Counted from the first letter of the stretch, positions 1 to 8,747 are shown. The stretch: DNA of 64,000 nt from Bradyrhizobium sp. ORS 285 (GCF_900176205.1 NZ_LT859959.1:4981001-5045000), one strand, 5' to 3'. A program made the numbers and translations. The notes: a model not told the origin generated them from the sequence alone.

Positions 1-238
1 GGAAGTGCACGGCGATATCGTCCCAGTAGGCGAACTCCTGGGTGATGCGCTGGTAGCTCGGCAGGTCGTGCTTTTCGAAATTGTCGAGCGTGGCGTCGGA
101 GAACACCACGCCGAAGCCAAACGTGTCGTCGGCGCGGTTGCGTTCGTAGACCGCGATGTCGGCCTTGGGCCGCTGCTTCTTGAGCAATATCGCCGCATAG
201 AGACCGGCAGGTCCGCCGCCGATGATCGCGATCTTCAT
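1..238 (-). CDS. FAD-dependent aromatic-acyl-CoA monooxygenase, N-terminal fragment
   Basis: Only the first 79 codons are in the window; the gene runs off the left edge. The N-terminus carries a Rossmann FAD-binding motif (GGGPAGLYAA, residues about 8-17), a YERN segment for the ribose end of FAD, and a GFGVVFSDATLDNF stretch. That stretch is what I associate with the salicylyl-CoA 5-hydroxylase / 2-aminobenzoyl-CoA monooxygenase group of flavoproteins, which hydroxylate (and may reduce) an aromatic ring held as a CoA thioester. A GGAGG ribosome binding site lies 5 nt before the ATG. The neighbouring CoA ligase, hydratase and dehydrogenase genes support a CoA-dependent aromatic pathway. The fragment is too short to separate an anthraniloyl from a salicylyl substrate, and the C-terminal reductase half seen in some members would lie outside the window. 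Confidence 0.8.
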   Translation of the reverse strand, partial: MKIAIIGGGPAGLYAAILLKKQRPKADIAVYERNRADDTFGFGVVFSDATLDNFEKHDLPSYQRITQEFAYWDDIAVHF

Positions 239-274
239 GAGCGCCTCCACTGGAGAGCCGAGCCAATGGAAACT

Positions 275-290
275 ATTTTAGACCTAAAAT
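275..290. promoter_or_regulatory. Palindromic operator candidate upstream of the monooxygenase gene
   Basis: A perfect 7-bp inverted repeat with a 2-bp spacer (ATTTTAG-AC-CTAAAAT) lies 37 bp upstream of the monooxygenase ATG. A 13/16 match lies between the divergent SDR and hydrolase genes at 2013-2028. The size and symmetry suit a dimeric TetR- or MarR-type regulator. The regulator gene is not in the window, so its identity is unknown. Confidence 0.5.
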
Positions 291-325
291 ATCTCCTGGC
301 AAGCCCCTTCGGTTCCCGACGCGGC

Positions 326-1162
326 TCAATTGCCCTGGAAGACAGGCTTGGACTTCGCGGCAAAGGCCTCGAATGCGCGGTTGAAATCCTCGGTCGTCAT
401 GCACAAGGCCTGGGCAACTGCCTCCGCCTCGATCGCTTCTTCCACCGACATCGCCCATTCCATCGCCAGCATGCGCTTGGTCATGGTGTTGGCGAAGGTC
501 GGACCATTCGCGATCTCGGTGGCCAGCGCCACGGCCTGCGTCAGCACGTCGTTCGGCGCAACGATCCGGCTGAAGAAGCCCCAGCGCTCGCCCTCGTCGG
601 CGCTCATGAAGCGGCCGGTGTAGAGCAACTCGGACGCACGCGACTGGCCGATGATGCGCGGCAGGATCGCACAGGCGCCCATGTCGCAGCCGGCAAGACC
701 GACCTTGTTGAACAGGAACGCGACCTTGGCGCCGGTCGCGGCGAGCCTGATGTCGGAAGCCATCGCAACGATCGCGCCGGCGCCGGCACAGATGCCCTCC
801 ACGGCCGCGACGATCGGCTGCGGACAGGCGCGCATCGCCTTGACGAGGTCGCCGGTCATCCGCGTGAACGCGGTCAGGCCTTTGGTGTCCATCTTCACCA
901 GTGGCCCAATGATCTCGAACACGTCGCCACCGGACGAGAAATTTCCGCCCGCGCCGGTCACGACGATCGCCTTGACGTCGTCGTCGAACGCGCAGGCGCG
1001 GAAGAAGTCGGTCAGCTCGCGATAGCTCTCGAAGGTCAGCGGATTCTTGCGTTCCGGCCGATTGAGCGTCACCGTCGCGACGCGATCCTTGACCGTGAGC
1101 AGGAAATGGCTCGGCTTGTAGTCAGCCAGCGGCACGGTGACGGGATTGGCGGGTTTGGACAT
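326..1162 (-). CDS. Enoyl-CoA hydratase/isomerase family protein
   Basis: A 278-residue crotonase-fold protein that hydrates or isomerises an enoyl-CoA intermediate. The oxyanion-hole region is recognisable as [12 protein letters not shown] (about residues 70-81), and the second glycine-rich loop as [15 protein letters not shown] (about 123-137). The length is normal for the family. A GGGAG ribosome binding site precedes the chosen ATG by 5 nt. The gene sits 42 bp downstream of the SDR on the same strand and 87 bp upstream of the monooxygenase start; the operator-like palindrome lies in that last gap, so the monooxygenase may have its own promoter. By context it acts in the beta-oxidation-like steps after ring attack in a CoA-thioester aromatic pathway. 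The exact substrate is inferred only from neighbours. Confidence 0.88.
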   Translation of the reverse strand: MSKPANPVTVPLADYKPSHFLLTVKDRVATVTLNRPERKNPLTFESYRELTDFFRACAFDDDVKAIVVTGAGGNFSSGGDVFEIIGPLVKMDTKGLTAFTRMTGDLVKAMRACPQPIVAAVEGICAGAGAIVAMASDIRLAATGAKVAFLFNKVGLAGCDMGACAILPRIIGQSRASELLYTGRFMSADEGERWGFFSRIVAPNDVLTQAVALATEIANGPTFANTMTKRMLAMEWAMSVEEAIEAEAVAQALCMTTEDFNRAFEAFAAKSKPVFQGN

Positions 1163-1204
1163 GGTGACTCCCTGTGCTCGGTTCTTGTGATTGGAAGACG
1201 CGGT

Positions 1205-1966
1205 TCAGACTTCGCCGCCGGCGACGGCGATCGCCTGCCCCGTGATGGCGCCGGCGCCTGTGCCGCACAGCCACAGCACGGTATCGGCGACCTCCTGCGG
1301 CTTGATCAGCCGCCCCTGCGGATTGTGCTTGGCCAGTTCGGCGACCGCCTGCTCGCGGCTGCGGCCGGTCTTTTTCATGATGTTGTCGACGCTGTCGGCG
1401 ACGAGGTCCGTATCGGTGAATCCAGGGCACACGGCGTTGACAGTGACGCCTGTGGCGGCCAGCTCCAGGGCAAGCGATCGCGTGAGGCCGACGACCGCAT
1501 GTTTTGCGGCCGTGTAGGCGCTGACATAGGGATAGCCCTTAAGGCCCGCGGTCGACCCGACCGCAACGATGCGGCCGTAAGGCTGTGCCTTCATCGCTGG
1601 CAACACGGCCTGCACCGCGTGCACCACGCCCATGAAGTTGACGTCCATCATGCGGCGGAACAGCGCGGCATCGGACTTCAGGAACGGCGCGGACTCCGCG
1701 CTGCCGGCGTTGGCGACGAGAATCGTGATCGGTTGCCGCTCGGCGGCAGCCGTCACCGCCGCAGTCAGCGCCGACTGATCGGCGACATCAGCAACGGCAG
1801 CGTGGTCGGCAGAGCCGGCCGCGATTGCCTCATCGAGCGTTGCGCGGCTACGCCCGACGATCGTCACGGTTGCGCCAGCAAGCTTCAGAGCGCGCGCGAT
1901 TTCGCGTCCGATCCCGCGTCCGCCGCCCGTGACCATCGCATGCGCTGCTGCAGGCAGTCCGGACAT
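1205..1966 (-). CDS. SDR-family 3-hydroxyacyl-CoA or alcohol dehydrogenase
   Basis: A classical short-chain dehydrogenase/reductase of 253 residues. The NAD(P)-binding motif TGGGRGIG is at residues 13-20, NAG lies in the expected central position, and the YxxxK catalytic pair is in AYTAAKH (about residues 151-155), followed by the family-typical VNAVCPGF. An AAGGAG site 8 nt before the ATG supports the start. It is transcribed divergently from the alpha/beta hydrolase operon across a 170-bp region holding the second copy of the operator palindrome. It probably oxidises a hydroxyacyl-CoA intermediate of the same catabolic route. The specificity cannot be read from sequence; SDRs with this pattern act on many hydroxy substrates. 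Confidence 0.87.
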   Translation of the reverse strand: MSGLPAAAHAMVTGGGRGIGREIARALKLAGATVTIVGRSRATLDEAIAAGSADHAAVADVADQSALTAAVTAAAERQPITILVANAGSAESAPFLKSDAALFRRMMDVNFMGVVHAVQAVLPAMKAQPYGRIVAVGSTAGLKGYPYVSAYTAAKHAVVGLTRSLALELAATGVTVNAVCPGFTDTDLVADSVDNIMKKTGRSREQAVAELAKHNPQGRLIKPQEVADTVLWLCGTGAGAITGQAIAVAGGEV

Positions 1967-2012
1967 GCGCGCGTCTCCTTATTTCTTGCCATACGATCGC
2001 AGCTTGCAGATT

Positions 2013-2028
2013 ATTTTAAACTTCAAAT
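2013..2028. promoter_or_regulatory. Second copy of the operator palindrome, divergent promoter region
   Basis: ATTTTAA-AC-TTCAAAT is a near-perfect inverted repeat (6 of 7 arm positions pair) and matches the 275-290 palindrome at 13 of 16 positions. It lies 47 bp before the SDR start and 109 bp before the hydrolase start, in a locally AT-rich patch. A regulator binding here could control both divergent units and the monooxygenase together. Confidence 0.45.
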
Positions 2029-2136
2029 TTTTGCAACAACACGGCCGAAGCGGCTTGACACTCTTGTTGACGCGGCTAGCGTTCGAAGGCCCTGGAGCAA
2101 GCAGCGTTGCGCCTCGGGCTGATCTCGGAGGTCTGC

Positions 2137-2964
2137 GTGTCCCCGTCGCAAATCCTGACCACGAAGGACGGCCGCTTCGGCTACGAGGCAGCGGGAGCGC
2201 CTGATCGGCAAACTCTGGTGTTCCTGCACGGCATCGGCGGCGCGGCGCGCGCCTGGCGCGGTCAGCTTGCGCATTTCGGCGAGCGCTTCCATGCGGTGGC
2301 TTGGGACATGCCGGGCTACGGGCAATCCGCCAGACTCGAGACGGCAAGCATCACCACTCTCGCCGGGGCGCTTCAGGACTTCCTGATCCAGATCAACGCC
2401 CGCAATCCGATCCTGGTCGGCCACTCGATCGGCGGCATGATCGTCCAGGAATGGCTGATGACTCATGCGCAGGCTGCGAGCGCTGTGGTGCTGGCGCAGA
2501 CCAGCCCGGCGTTCGGCAAGGCCGATGGCGACTGGCAGAAAGCCTTCATCGAGGCGCGCCTCGGGCCGCTCGATCGCGGCGCGACGATGGCATCGCTGGC
2601 TCCGGACCTCGTGAAGGAATTGGTCGGCGACGACCCCGACCCGCAGGGCCTCGAACTCGCGACCTCCTGCATGGCGGGCGTGCCCGAGGCGAGCTATCGC
2701 GCCAGCATGCTGGCGCTGCTCGGCTTCGACCGGCGGCAGGCCCTGAAGGAGATCAAGGTGCCGACGCTGGTGCTGTCGGGATCGAAGGATCGCAACGCAC
2801 CGGCGCCGATGATGGAGAAGATGGCGGGCTTCATTCCCGGCGCTCAATACGTCGAGCTCGAAGGCGCGGGTCATCTCGTCAATCTCGAACGTCCCGGCGA
2901 ATTCAACGCTGCGCTCGACTCCTTTCTGAAATCATACGCCACGACGACTGCGGAGGCACGATGA
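2137..2964 (+). CDS. Alpha/beta-fold hydrolase
   Basis: An alpha/beta hydrolase of about 275 residues. The nucleophile elbow is GHSIGG with Ser97, the catalytic His246 is in GAGHLVNLERP, and HGIGG near the N-terminus supplies the oxyanion region. I chose GTG at 2137 because GGAGG (2127-2131) sits 5 nt before it; an in-frame TTG at 2107 would add ten residues but lacks a good site. The family includes ring-fission hydrolases such as 3-oxoadipate enol-lactonase and C-C bond hydrolases, as well as CoA thioesterases. It is the first gene of a tight plus-strand operon and its stop overlaps the next start (ATGA). By context it opens or releases a ring-cleavage or CoA-ester intermediate; the substrate is unknown. 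Confidence 0.88.
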   Translation: MSPSQILTTKDGRFGYEAAGAPDRQTLVFLHGIGGAARAWRGQLAHFGERFHAVAWDMPGYGQSARLETASITTLAGALQDFLIQINARNPILVGHSIGGMIVQEWLMTHAQAASAVVLAQTSPAFGKADGDWQKAFIEARLGPLDRGATMASLAPDLVKELVGDDPDPQGLELATSCMAGVPEASYRASMLALLGFDRRQALKEIKVPTLVLSGSKDRNAPAPMMEKMAGFIPGAQYVELEGAGHLVNLERPGEFNAALDSFLKSYATTTAEAR

Positions 2965-4247
2965 CCATCCAGGTCCAGAAGACGGCAACGGCATCCGGTG
3001 AGGCGCTCGATGCGCCGATGTTCGATCCGGCTGCGTATCGGCTGACGCCTGAGCAGGCCGACATCATCACTCGCGCACGACAGCTCGGCCAGAGCGTGCT
3101 GGCCGGGCGCGCCGCCATCTGGGACCGCGAGGCGACGTTCCCGACCGAGAACTACAAGGACCTGCATCGCGCCGGCCTGCTCGGCATCTCCGTTCCCAAG
3201 GCGCTCGGCGGGCTCGGCGCCGGCTACCAGACCTACGCGCTGACGGCCGCGGAGATCGGCCGCTATTGCGGCGCGACCGCGCTGACCTGGAACATGCACG
3301 TCTGCTCGACCCTGTGGTCGGGTCCGCTCGCCGATGATCTCGACATGGACGACGACGTCCGCGCCGAGCACCAGCGGCGGCGCGCGATCCACTACAAGCG
3401 CATCGTCGAGGACGGCGCGATCTACTCGCAGCCGTTCTCGGAAGGCGGCGCGGCCGCGGCGGGTGGCGTTGCGTTTGGTACCGAGGCGAAGCCGGTCAAG
3501 GGCGGCTGGCTGGTCAGCGGCAAGAAGATCTTCGCCTCGCTGTCCGGACACGCTGACTACTACGGCGTGCTGTGCACCGAGATCAGCGAGGGCGAGAAGG
3601 CGTCGCGGCGCAACACGCTTTATCTCGCGATCCCGGCCAAAGCTGAGGGCGTCTCGGTGGTCGGCGACTGGGATCCCCTGGGCATGCGCGGCACCGTTTC
3701 GCGCACGCTGATCTTCAAGGACGTGTTCGTCGACGAGGATGCGGCGCTGATGCCGCGGGGCGTCTACTTCCAGGCGGCGATGCGCTGGCCGCACATGTTC
3801 ATGACCTTGTCGCCGACCTATATGGGCCTGGCGCAGGCCGCCTATGACTTCACGGTGAAATATCTGCGCGGCGAGGTGCCGGGCATGCCGCCGGTCAAGC
3901 GGCGGATGTATCCGACCAAGCAGATCGCGGTGGCGCAGATGCAGATCAAGCTGGAGCAGATCAAAGGCATCTGGTTCCAGGCGGTGACCGAGGCGCGCGC
4001 CAATCCGACCAAGGAACAGGTACTGCGCGCCTACGCCGCGCAATACTCGGTGATGGAAGGCGCCAACGAGCTCGCGGCGCTCGCCATCCGCACCTGTGGC
4101 GGACAGTCGATGCTGAAGACCCTGCCGCTGGAGCGCATCTATCGCGACAGCCGCTGCGGCTCGCTGATGCTGCCGTGGACCGCCGAGCTTTGTCTGGATC
4201 GCATCGGCCGCGAGGCGCTGTATGAGCCCGGCGAGACGGACGAGTAG
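2961..4247 (+). CDS. Acyl-CoA dehydrogenase
   Basis: A 428-residue FAD-dependent acyl-CoA dehydrogenase that desaturates an acyl-CoA at C2-C3. The N-terminal helical domain (GLLGISVPKALGGLGAGYQ) and the middle beta domain (QPFSEGGAAAAGG, then WLVSGKKIFASLSGHADYY) follow the family order. The C-terminal helical domain contains the conserved GGQSM-LPLERIYRDSRCGSLMLPW region near the active site. The ATG overlaps the hydrolase stop by 4 bp, implying translational coupling, and the CoA ligase starts 3 bp after its stop. The electron acceptor would be electron transfer flavoprotein, which is not encoded here. In this operon it most likely acts on the alicyclic or opened-ring CoA ester made after monooxygenation. 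Confidence 0.92.
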   Translation: MTIQVQKTATASGEALDAPMFDPAAYRLTPEQADIITRARQLGQSVLAGRAAIWDREATFPTENYKDLHRAGLLGISVPKALGGLGAGYQTYALTAAEIGRYCGATALTWNMHVCSTLWSGPLADDLDMDDDVRAEHQRRRAIHYKRIVEDGAIYSQPFSEGGAAAAGGVAFGTEAKPVKGGWLVSGKKIFASLSGHADYYGVLCTEISEGEKASRRNTLYLAIPAKAEGVSVVGDWDPLGMRGTVSRTLIFKDVFVDEDAALMPRGVYFQAAMRWPHMFMTLSPTYMGLAQAAYDFTVKYLRGEVPGMPPVKRRMYPTKQIAVAQMQIKLEQIKGIWFQAVTEARANPTKEQVLRAYAAQYSVMEGANELAALAIRTCGGQSMLKTLPLERIYRDSRCGSLMLPWTAELCLDRIGREALYEPGETDE

Positions 4248-4250
4248 AGC

Positions 4251-5765
4251 GTGGACCTCTGCAGCCTGATCGAGCGCAACGCCGCGTTCACGCCGGACAA
4301 GCCGGCGATCCGTTTCGAAGGCGCGACGCTGACCTATGCCGACTTCAGCGCGCGTATCGCGTCGATGGCACGGGCGCTGAAGTCCGAATACGGTGTCGGG
4401 CGCGGCGACCGCGTCGCGATCCTCAGCCTGAACCGGCCGGACTATCTGGTCCTGCTGTACGCCTGCGCCCGGCTCGGCGCGATCCTGGTGCCGCTGAACT
4501 GGCGGCTGGCGGTGGCCGAGCAGGTCTTCATCCTGTCGGATGCCGCCGCCAAGGTGCTGGTGCTCGAGCAGGCGTTTGCGCCGGTGCTGCCAGCGCTTGC
4601 GGAGCAGCACCCCGAGACGATGCCGGTCGGCGTCGACTTTACGCCGGCCAACGGGCTGGCGATCGACGAACTGATCGCCCGCGGTCACGGCGATGATCGC
4701 AATCCGCACATCGATCTCTCCTGCCCGCTGCTGATCGTCTACACCTCGGGCACCACGGGCCGGCCGAAGGGCGCCGTGCTGCGCCAGGAGGCGCTGCTGT
4801 GGAACGGGGTGATGAGCCAGCATATGCATGGCCTCACCTCGGACGATCATGTGCTGACAGTGCTTCCGCTGTTCCATGTCGGCGGCCTCAACATCCAGAC
4901 CACGCCGGCGCTGCATCACGGCGCCACGGTCACCTTGCATGCGCGCTTCACGCCGGACACGACGCTCGCGGCGATCGTCCACGAGCGGCCGACATTGACC
5001 GTGCTGGTGCCGGCAACCATCCAGGCCATCACTGAGCACCCCGGCTGGGCCGACACTGACCTGTCTTCGCTCAAGGCCGTCTCCACCGGCTCGAGCATCG
5101 TGCCGCCGGCGCTGATCGATCGCATCACCGCGCGTGGCGTGCCGGTGCTGCAGGTCTATGGCTCGACCGAGACCTGCCCGATCGCCGTCTACACGCGGCT
5201 CGGCGGCGATCTCTCGCGCGAGGGCTCGACGGGACTGCCCGGGCTGTGCTGCGAGGCGAAGATCATCGACCGCGATGGCGACGAGCTCCCGGCCGGCAAG
5301 GCCGGCGAGATCGCGGTGCGCGGGCCCAATGTGTTCTTCGAATATTGGGGCAATGCCAAAGCCACGCAGCAGGCGATTCACGATGGCTGGTACCGCACCG
5401 GCGACATCGCGCAGCGCGACGCCGACGGGTACTTCTTCGTGCTCGAGCGAAAAAACAACATGATCATCTCGGGCGGCGAGAACGTCTATCCCGCCGAGAT
5501 CGAGCGCGTGCTCGGCGAGCATCCCGACGTCGTCGATTGCGGCGTGATCGGCCGGCCCGATCCGCGCTGGGACGAGGTGCCGGTCGCGTTCGTCGTCAAG
5601 CGCAAGGATTGCGCGCTCGATGCGGAGACCTTGCGCGCGCATCTGCAATCGCAGCTCGCGCGCTACAAGGTGCCGCGCGATATTGTCTTCGTCGACGATC
5701 TGCCGCGCACCGCGCTCGGCAAGGTGCAGCACCATCTGCTGCGCCAGAGGCCAGATGATCGATAA
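4251..5765 (+). CDS. Class I adenylate-forming acyl/aryl-CoA ligase
   Basis: A 504-residue ANL-family ligase that activates a carboxylic acid with ATP and CoA. The P-loop YTSGTTGRPKG is at about residues 163-173, YGSTET is the A5 motif, GWYRTGD the A7 motif, and the catalytic lysine is in the C-terminal RTALGKVQ. GTG at 4251 is the start, 3 bp after the dehydrogenase stop; no stronger alternative is visible. It belongs with the medium/long-chain and aromatic acid:CoA ligases rather than NRPS adenylation domains, since no carrier domain follows. In this operon it probably makes the entry CoA thioester (for example of an aminobenzoate or related aromatic acid). The substrate is inferred from neighbours only. 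Confidence 0.9.
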   Translation: MDLCSLIERNAAFTPDKPAIRFEGATLTYADFSARIASMARALKSEYGVGRGDRVAILSLNRPDYLVLLYACARLGAILVPLNWRLAVAEQVFILSDAAAKVLVLEQAFAPVLPALAEQHPETMPVGVDFTPANGLAIDELIARGHGDDRNPHIDLSCPLLIVYTSGTTGRPKGAVLRQEALLWNGVMSQHMHGLTSDDHVLTVLPLFHVGGLNIQTTPALHHGATVTLHARFTPDTTLAAIVHERPTLTVLVPATIQAITEHPGWADTDLSSLKAVSTGSSIVPPALIDRITARGVPVLQVYGSTETCPIAVYTRLGGDLSREGSTGLPGLCCEAKIIDRDGDELPAGKAGEIAVRGPNVFFEYWGNAKATQQAIHDGWYRTGDIAQRDADGYFFVLERKNNMIISGGENVYPAEIERVLGEHPDVVDCGVIGRPDPRWDEVPVAFVVKRKDCALDAETLRAHLQSQLARYKVPRDIVFVDDLPRTALGKVQHHLLRQRPDDR

Positions 5766-5777
5766 GGAGATCCGCTT

Positions 5778-6872
5778 GTGAAGATAGCAGTGCTCGGCGG
5801 CGGCAACGGCTCGTTCGCGGCGGCGGGTGATTTCGCGCTGGCAGGCCACGAGGTCCGGTTCTGGCGCCGTGATGTGGAAGCTGTGGCGCAGCACAGAGCG
5901 GCGGGCTCGACCATCACCGTCAAGGACGTCAACGGCCGGCACGAGGCAAAGCTCGCGCTGGTGACGACCGATATCGGCGAGGCGGTCAGCGGCGCCGAGC
6001 TGATCCTTTGTCCGGCGCCGGCCTTTGCGCAAGCCGACATCGCTAAACAGCTCGCGCGACATCTCACCGATAGCCAGGTCGTGTTCCTGCCGCCCGCGAC
6101 GTTCGGCACGATGATTTTCGCCGCCGCCGCGCGCGACGCCGGCAACACGGCTCGCGTCAGCTACGCCGAGACCGGCACCCTGCCCTGGCTGACGCGCAAG
6201 CACGGGCCGTTCGAGGTCGCGATCACGATTCGCGCCAAGCGCCTGCCGGTCGGCGTCTTCCCGTTGAACACCGCCGAGCATGCGCTCGCCGTGATCGGCA
6301 AGGCGTTCCCCGGCGTGATCGAGCCGTGCGGCGATGCGCTGTCCGGCGCGCTGATGAATGCCGGTTGCATCATCCATCCGCCGCTGATCGTGATGAATGC
6401 CGGGCCGATCGAGCATTTCGAGCGCTGGGACATCCACAAGGAAGGCACGCAGCCCGCGATCCGCCGGGTGACCGATGCGCTGGACGCGGAACGGATCGCG
6501 GTGCGCGAGGCGCTCGGCTATGGCGCGCCGCATTTCCCGCTGGCGCATCACTACGCGAGGGAAGGCGAGATCTGGATGTATGGCCGCGGCTCGCATGACC
6601 GGCTCACCGACTCCGGCGATTGGCGCGAGCAGTTGGTGCTGACGCAGCATCGCTACATGCGCGAGGATCTTCGGCTCGGACTCTCATTCCTGATCTCCGC
6701 GGCGGAGCTGACCGGCACCGCGACGCCGCTGGCTCGCGCTTTCCTCGCCATCGGCGGCGCGATCTGTGGTGAGGATTTCATGGCGACGGGGCGCACGCTC
6801 ACGAGCCTCGGTCTCGGCGGTCTCGATCGATCCGCCTTGCAGACGCTGCTGCGCAATGGGTTCGCGGCATGA
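5778..6872 (+). CDS. NAD/NADP octopine/nopaline dehydrogenase-family protein
   Basis: A 364-residue protein with an N-terminal Rossmann domain (VLGGGNGSFAAAGD, residues 5-18) and a C-terminal all-helical domain typical of opine dehydrogenases. The family motif HPP is present in NAGCIIHPPLIVMNAG, a conserved segment of octopine/nopaline dehydrogenases. Such enzymes reductively couple an amino acid with an oxo acid, or run in reverse as oxidative deaminases. AAGGAGA before GTG 5778 supports the start. Its stop overlaps the next gene by 4 bp, so it belongs to the operon. An opine-type dehydrogenase inside a CoA-thioester pathway suggests that the substrate or an intermediate carries an amino or imino group, which fits the RidA-family protein nearby. 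No reaction can be assigned from sequence. Confidence 0.82.
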   Translation: MKIAVLGGGNGSFAAAGDFALAGHEVRFWRRDVEAVAQHRAAGSTITVKDVNGRHEAKLALVTTDIGEAVSGAELILCPAPAFAQADIAKQLARHLTDSQVVFLPPATFGTMIFAAAARDAGNTARVSYAETGTLPWLTRKHGPFEVAITIRAKRLPVGVFPLNTAEHALAVIGKAFPGVIEPCGDALSGALMNAGCIIHPPLIVMNAGPIEHFERWDIHKEGTQPAIRRVTDALDAERIAVREALGYGAPHFPLAHHYAREGEIWMYGRGSHDRLTDSGDWREQLVLTQHRYMREDLRLGLSFLISAAELTGTATPLARAFLAIGGAICGEDFMATGRTLTSLGLGGLDRSALQTLLRNGFAA

Positions 6873-7855
6873 GCGCGCGCGGACACATCACCTGTCTCGG
6901 CGCCGGCCGCATGGGCCGCGGCATCGCCGTGGCCTTCGCCTATGCCGGTCATCCCGTCACGATGATCGACATCAAGCCGCGCACCGCCGAGGAGTTCGCC
7001 AAGCTCGAGCGCGACGCGCGCGGCGAGATCAGCGCGACGTTCGCGACATTGGCGCGCCTCGGGATGCTGCAAGCGACCGATGTCGACAGGCTGATGGGCA
7101 AGATCGCCGTCGCACCGGCGGCGGCGAGCCACGATGTGCTGGCGCAGACCACGCTGGTGTTCGAGGGCCTGCCGGAGATCGTCGATCTCAAGCGCGAGGT
7201 GCTCGGTGCGGTCTCGCGCGCCGTCGGCGCTGACGTCATCATCGCGTCGACGACGTCCACCATCCTGGTCGATGATCTTTCCGGAGCGATCGAGAAGCCC
7301 GAGCGCTTTCTCAATGCGCATTGGCTCAATCCCGCCTATCTGATCCCGCTGGTCGAGATCTCGCCGGGCAAGGCCACCGATCCCGATGTCACGGCGCGGC
7401 TGAAGGCGCTGCTCGAAGGCATCGGCAAGGTGCCGGTGGTGTGCGCGGCGACGCCGGGCTTCATCGTGCCGCGCATCCAGGCGCTGGCGATGAACGAGGC
7501 CGCGCGCATGGTCGGCGAAGGCGTCGCCAGCGCCGAGGAGATCGACAAGGCGATCCGCTACGGCTTCGGCTTCCGCTACGCTGTGCTCGGCCTGCTCGAA
7601 TTCATCGACTGGGGCGGCGGCGACATCCTGTACTACGCCAGCCGCTATCTCGAAGGCGCGCTGGGCAGCGACCGCTACCGCGCGCCTGACGTGATCGAGC
7701 GCAACATGGCGGAGGGGCGCATTGGCTTGCGGACAGGGGCGGGGTTTCTCGATTATTCCGGGATGGATGTGAGCGCCTATCGCGAGCAGCGGCTTGGGGC
7801 GCTGGTGGAGATGCTCAGGCATTTCAAGCTGGCCCGGCCGCCGGTGGTGGATTGA
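6869..7855 (+). CDS. 3-hydroxyacyl-CoA dehydrogenase (HAD family)
   Basis: A 328-residue NAD-dependent 3-hydroxyacyl-CoA dehydrogenase. The dinucleotide-binding motif LGAGRMGRGIA is at about residues 9-19, the conserved S-T-S-T segment is followed by NAHWLNPAYLIPLVEI, which includes the catalytic His region, and the C-terminal domain shows the GFIVPRIQ-MNEAARM signature. It resembles 3-hydroxybutyryl-CoA dehydrogenases but is slightly longer. The ATG overlaps the upstream stop by 4 bp. It is the last gene of the 2137-7855 operon and would oxidise a 3-hydroxyacyl-CoA in the lower part of the pathway. Together with the SDR it gives the locus two candidate hydroxyacyl dehydrogenases, so each may act on a different intermediate. 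Confidence 0.92.
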   Translation: MSARGHITCLGAGRMGRGIAVAFAYAGHPVTMIDIKPRTAEEFAKLERDARGEISATFATLARLGMLQATDVDRLMGKIAVAPAAASHDVLAQTTLVFEGLPEIVDLKREVLGAVSRAVGADVIIASTTSTILVDDLSGAIEKPERFLNAHWLNPAYLIPLVEISPGKATDPDVTARLKALLEGIGKVPVVCAATPGFIVPRIQALAMNEAARMVGEGVASAEEIDKAIRYGFGFRYAVLGLLEFIDWGGGDILYYASRYLEGALGSDRYRAPDVIERNMAEGRIGLRTGAGFLDYSGMDVSAYREQRLGALVEMLRHFKLARPPVVD

Positions 7856-7876
7856 GGGCGGCAGGGGCCGTGGAAA

Positions 7877-8018
7877 CGTAGGGTGGGCAAAGGCGCGTGG
7901 CACGCTGCACATTGTAAGCTGAGCTCTCTCGCGCCGTGCCCACCGTCTCGCTTCCGCTTGCCTGGATAGATGGTGGGCACGCAACCGCCCTGCGGGCGGC
8001 TGCTTTGCCCACCCTACG
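7877..8018. repeat. Nested inverted-repeat intergenic element
   Basis: A 15-bp perfect inverted repeat (arms 7877-7891 and 8004-8018, core GGGTGGGCAAA) encloses a second 9-bp inverted repeat (7936-7944 and 7972-7980, GTGCCCACC). No coding sequence is apparent in it. This GGGTGGGC/GCCCACCC architecture matches a repeat I associate with Bradyrhizobium intergenic regions. It is probably a non-autonomous element, but its copy number cannot be counted from one window. Confidence 0.6.
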
Positions 8019-8077
8019 GCAGCAGCGCCCGGAGCTATCGACCGATGTTAGCGGCGACTGCAACAACAAACTCCGCC

Positions 8078-8249
8078 GTCGTCCCGGCCTAGTGCGCAAT
8101 TGCGCACGCGGCGCCGGGATCCATACCCCCAGGAACCTGTTTGAGGCAGGCTGGTCATTGGCATTGTGCCCATCACCTCTGCTGCGGAGTATGGGTCCCG
8201 GATCGGCGCCATGCCGCGCTGGCGCGCGTCATGGCTTGTCCGGGACGAC
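8078..8249. repeat. Second nested inverted-repeat element
   Basis: Outer arms GTCGTCCCGG (8078-8087) and CCGGGACGAC (8240-8249) are perfect complements. Inside them CCGGGATCCATAC pairs with GTATGGGTCCCGG at 12 of 13 positions. Sequences reading GTCCCGG...GGATCCAT are abundant intergenic repeats in Bradyrhizobium and Rhodopseudomonas. The element follows the first one by 60 bp, which makes the 7856-8929 gap a repeat accumulation site. No gene is credible in this gap. Confidence 0.55.
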
Positions 8250-8747
8250 AGTTGTGGGTGCGGCAAATTCACGCTTCAAACAGCTACGACATCGCGGACG
8301 TGTCATTGCGATCTCGCAGCGCGTTGCGCCCGAGTTGTGCGATCAGTTCGTCCCTCGCAAACATGCAGAGGGCGCAGGGAATGCCGGGTGACAGCCTCAC
8401 CCATGGCCCGCCTGCGGAAAAAAATGCAGGCGGCAGGTACCACAGGCAAAGCCGGAACACGCCGGCATTCCCTGCGCGATGGGCTTACGGCTGCTTCGCG
8501 ATCTCCCCGGTGCGCCGGGCTTGTTGGCCACCGTCGTTCACGTGATGCGTCAGCACCAGCACGAACTTGACCTCAGCGTCGGGAGGCCAGGACCACGCGA
8601 CTTGACCGTCCGCGAGCGATTGTTCGTCCGCGCCCTCGTTGCCGAAAACGCTGCGACCTCTCGCGGCCACCGCTCCCCGCCTCGCGTGTCGTGACGATCG
8701 CGCGCTACGCCCCTTCTGCTTGAGGCGGGATGGGGAGAGAGAACCAT

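Noticed and set aside
5..2122. Long plus-strand open frame (705 codons) across the monooxygenase, hydratase and SDR genes
   Set aside because: It is antisense to three recognisable enzymes, has no domain, and its composition (Arg/His/Gly/Asp-rich) is typical of high-GC shadow frames.
2871..6650. 1259-codon minus-strand open frame
   Set aside because: It lies opposite the acyl-CoA dehydrogenase, ligase and opine-type dehydrogenase genes and shows only shadow composition.
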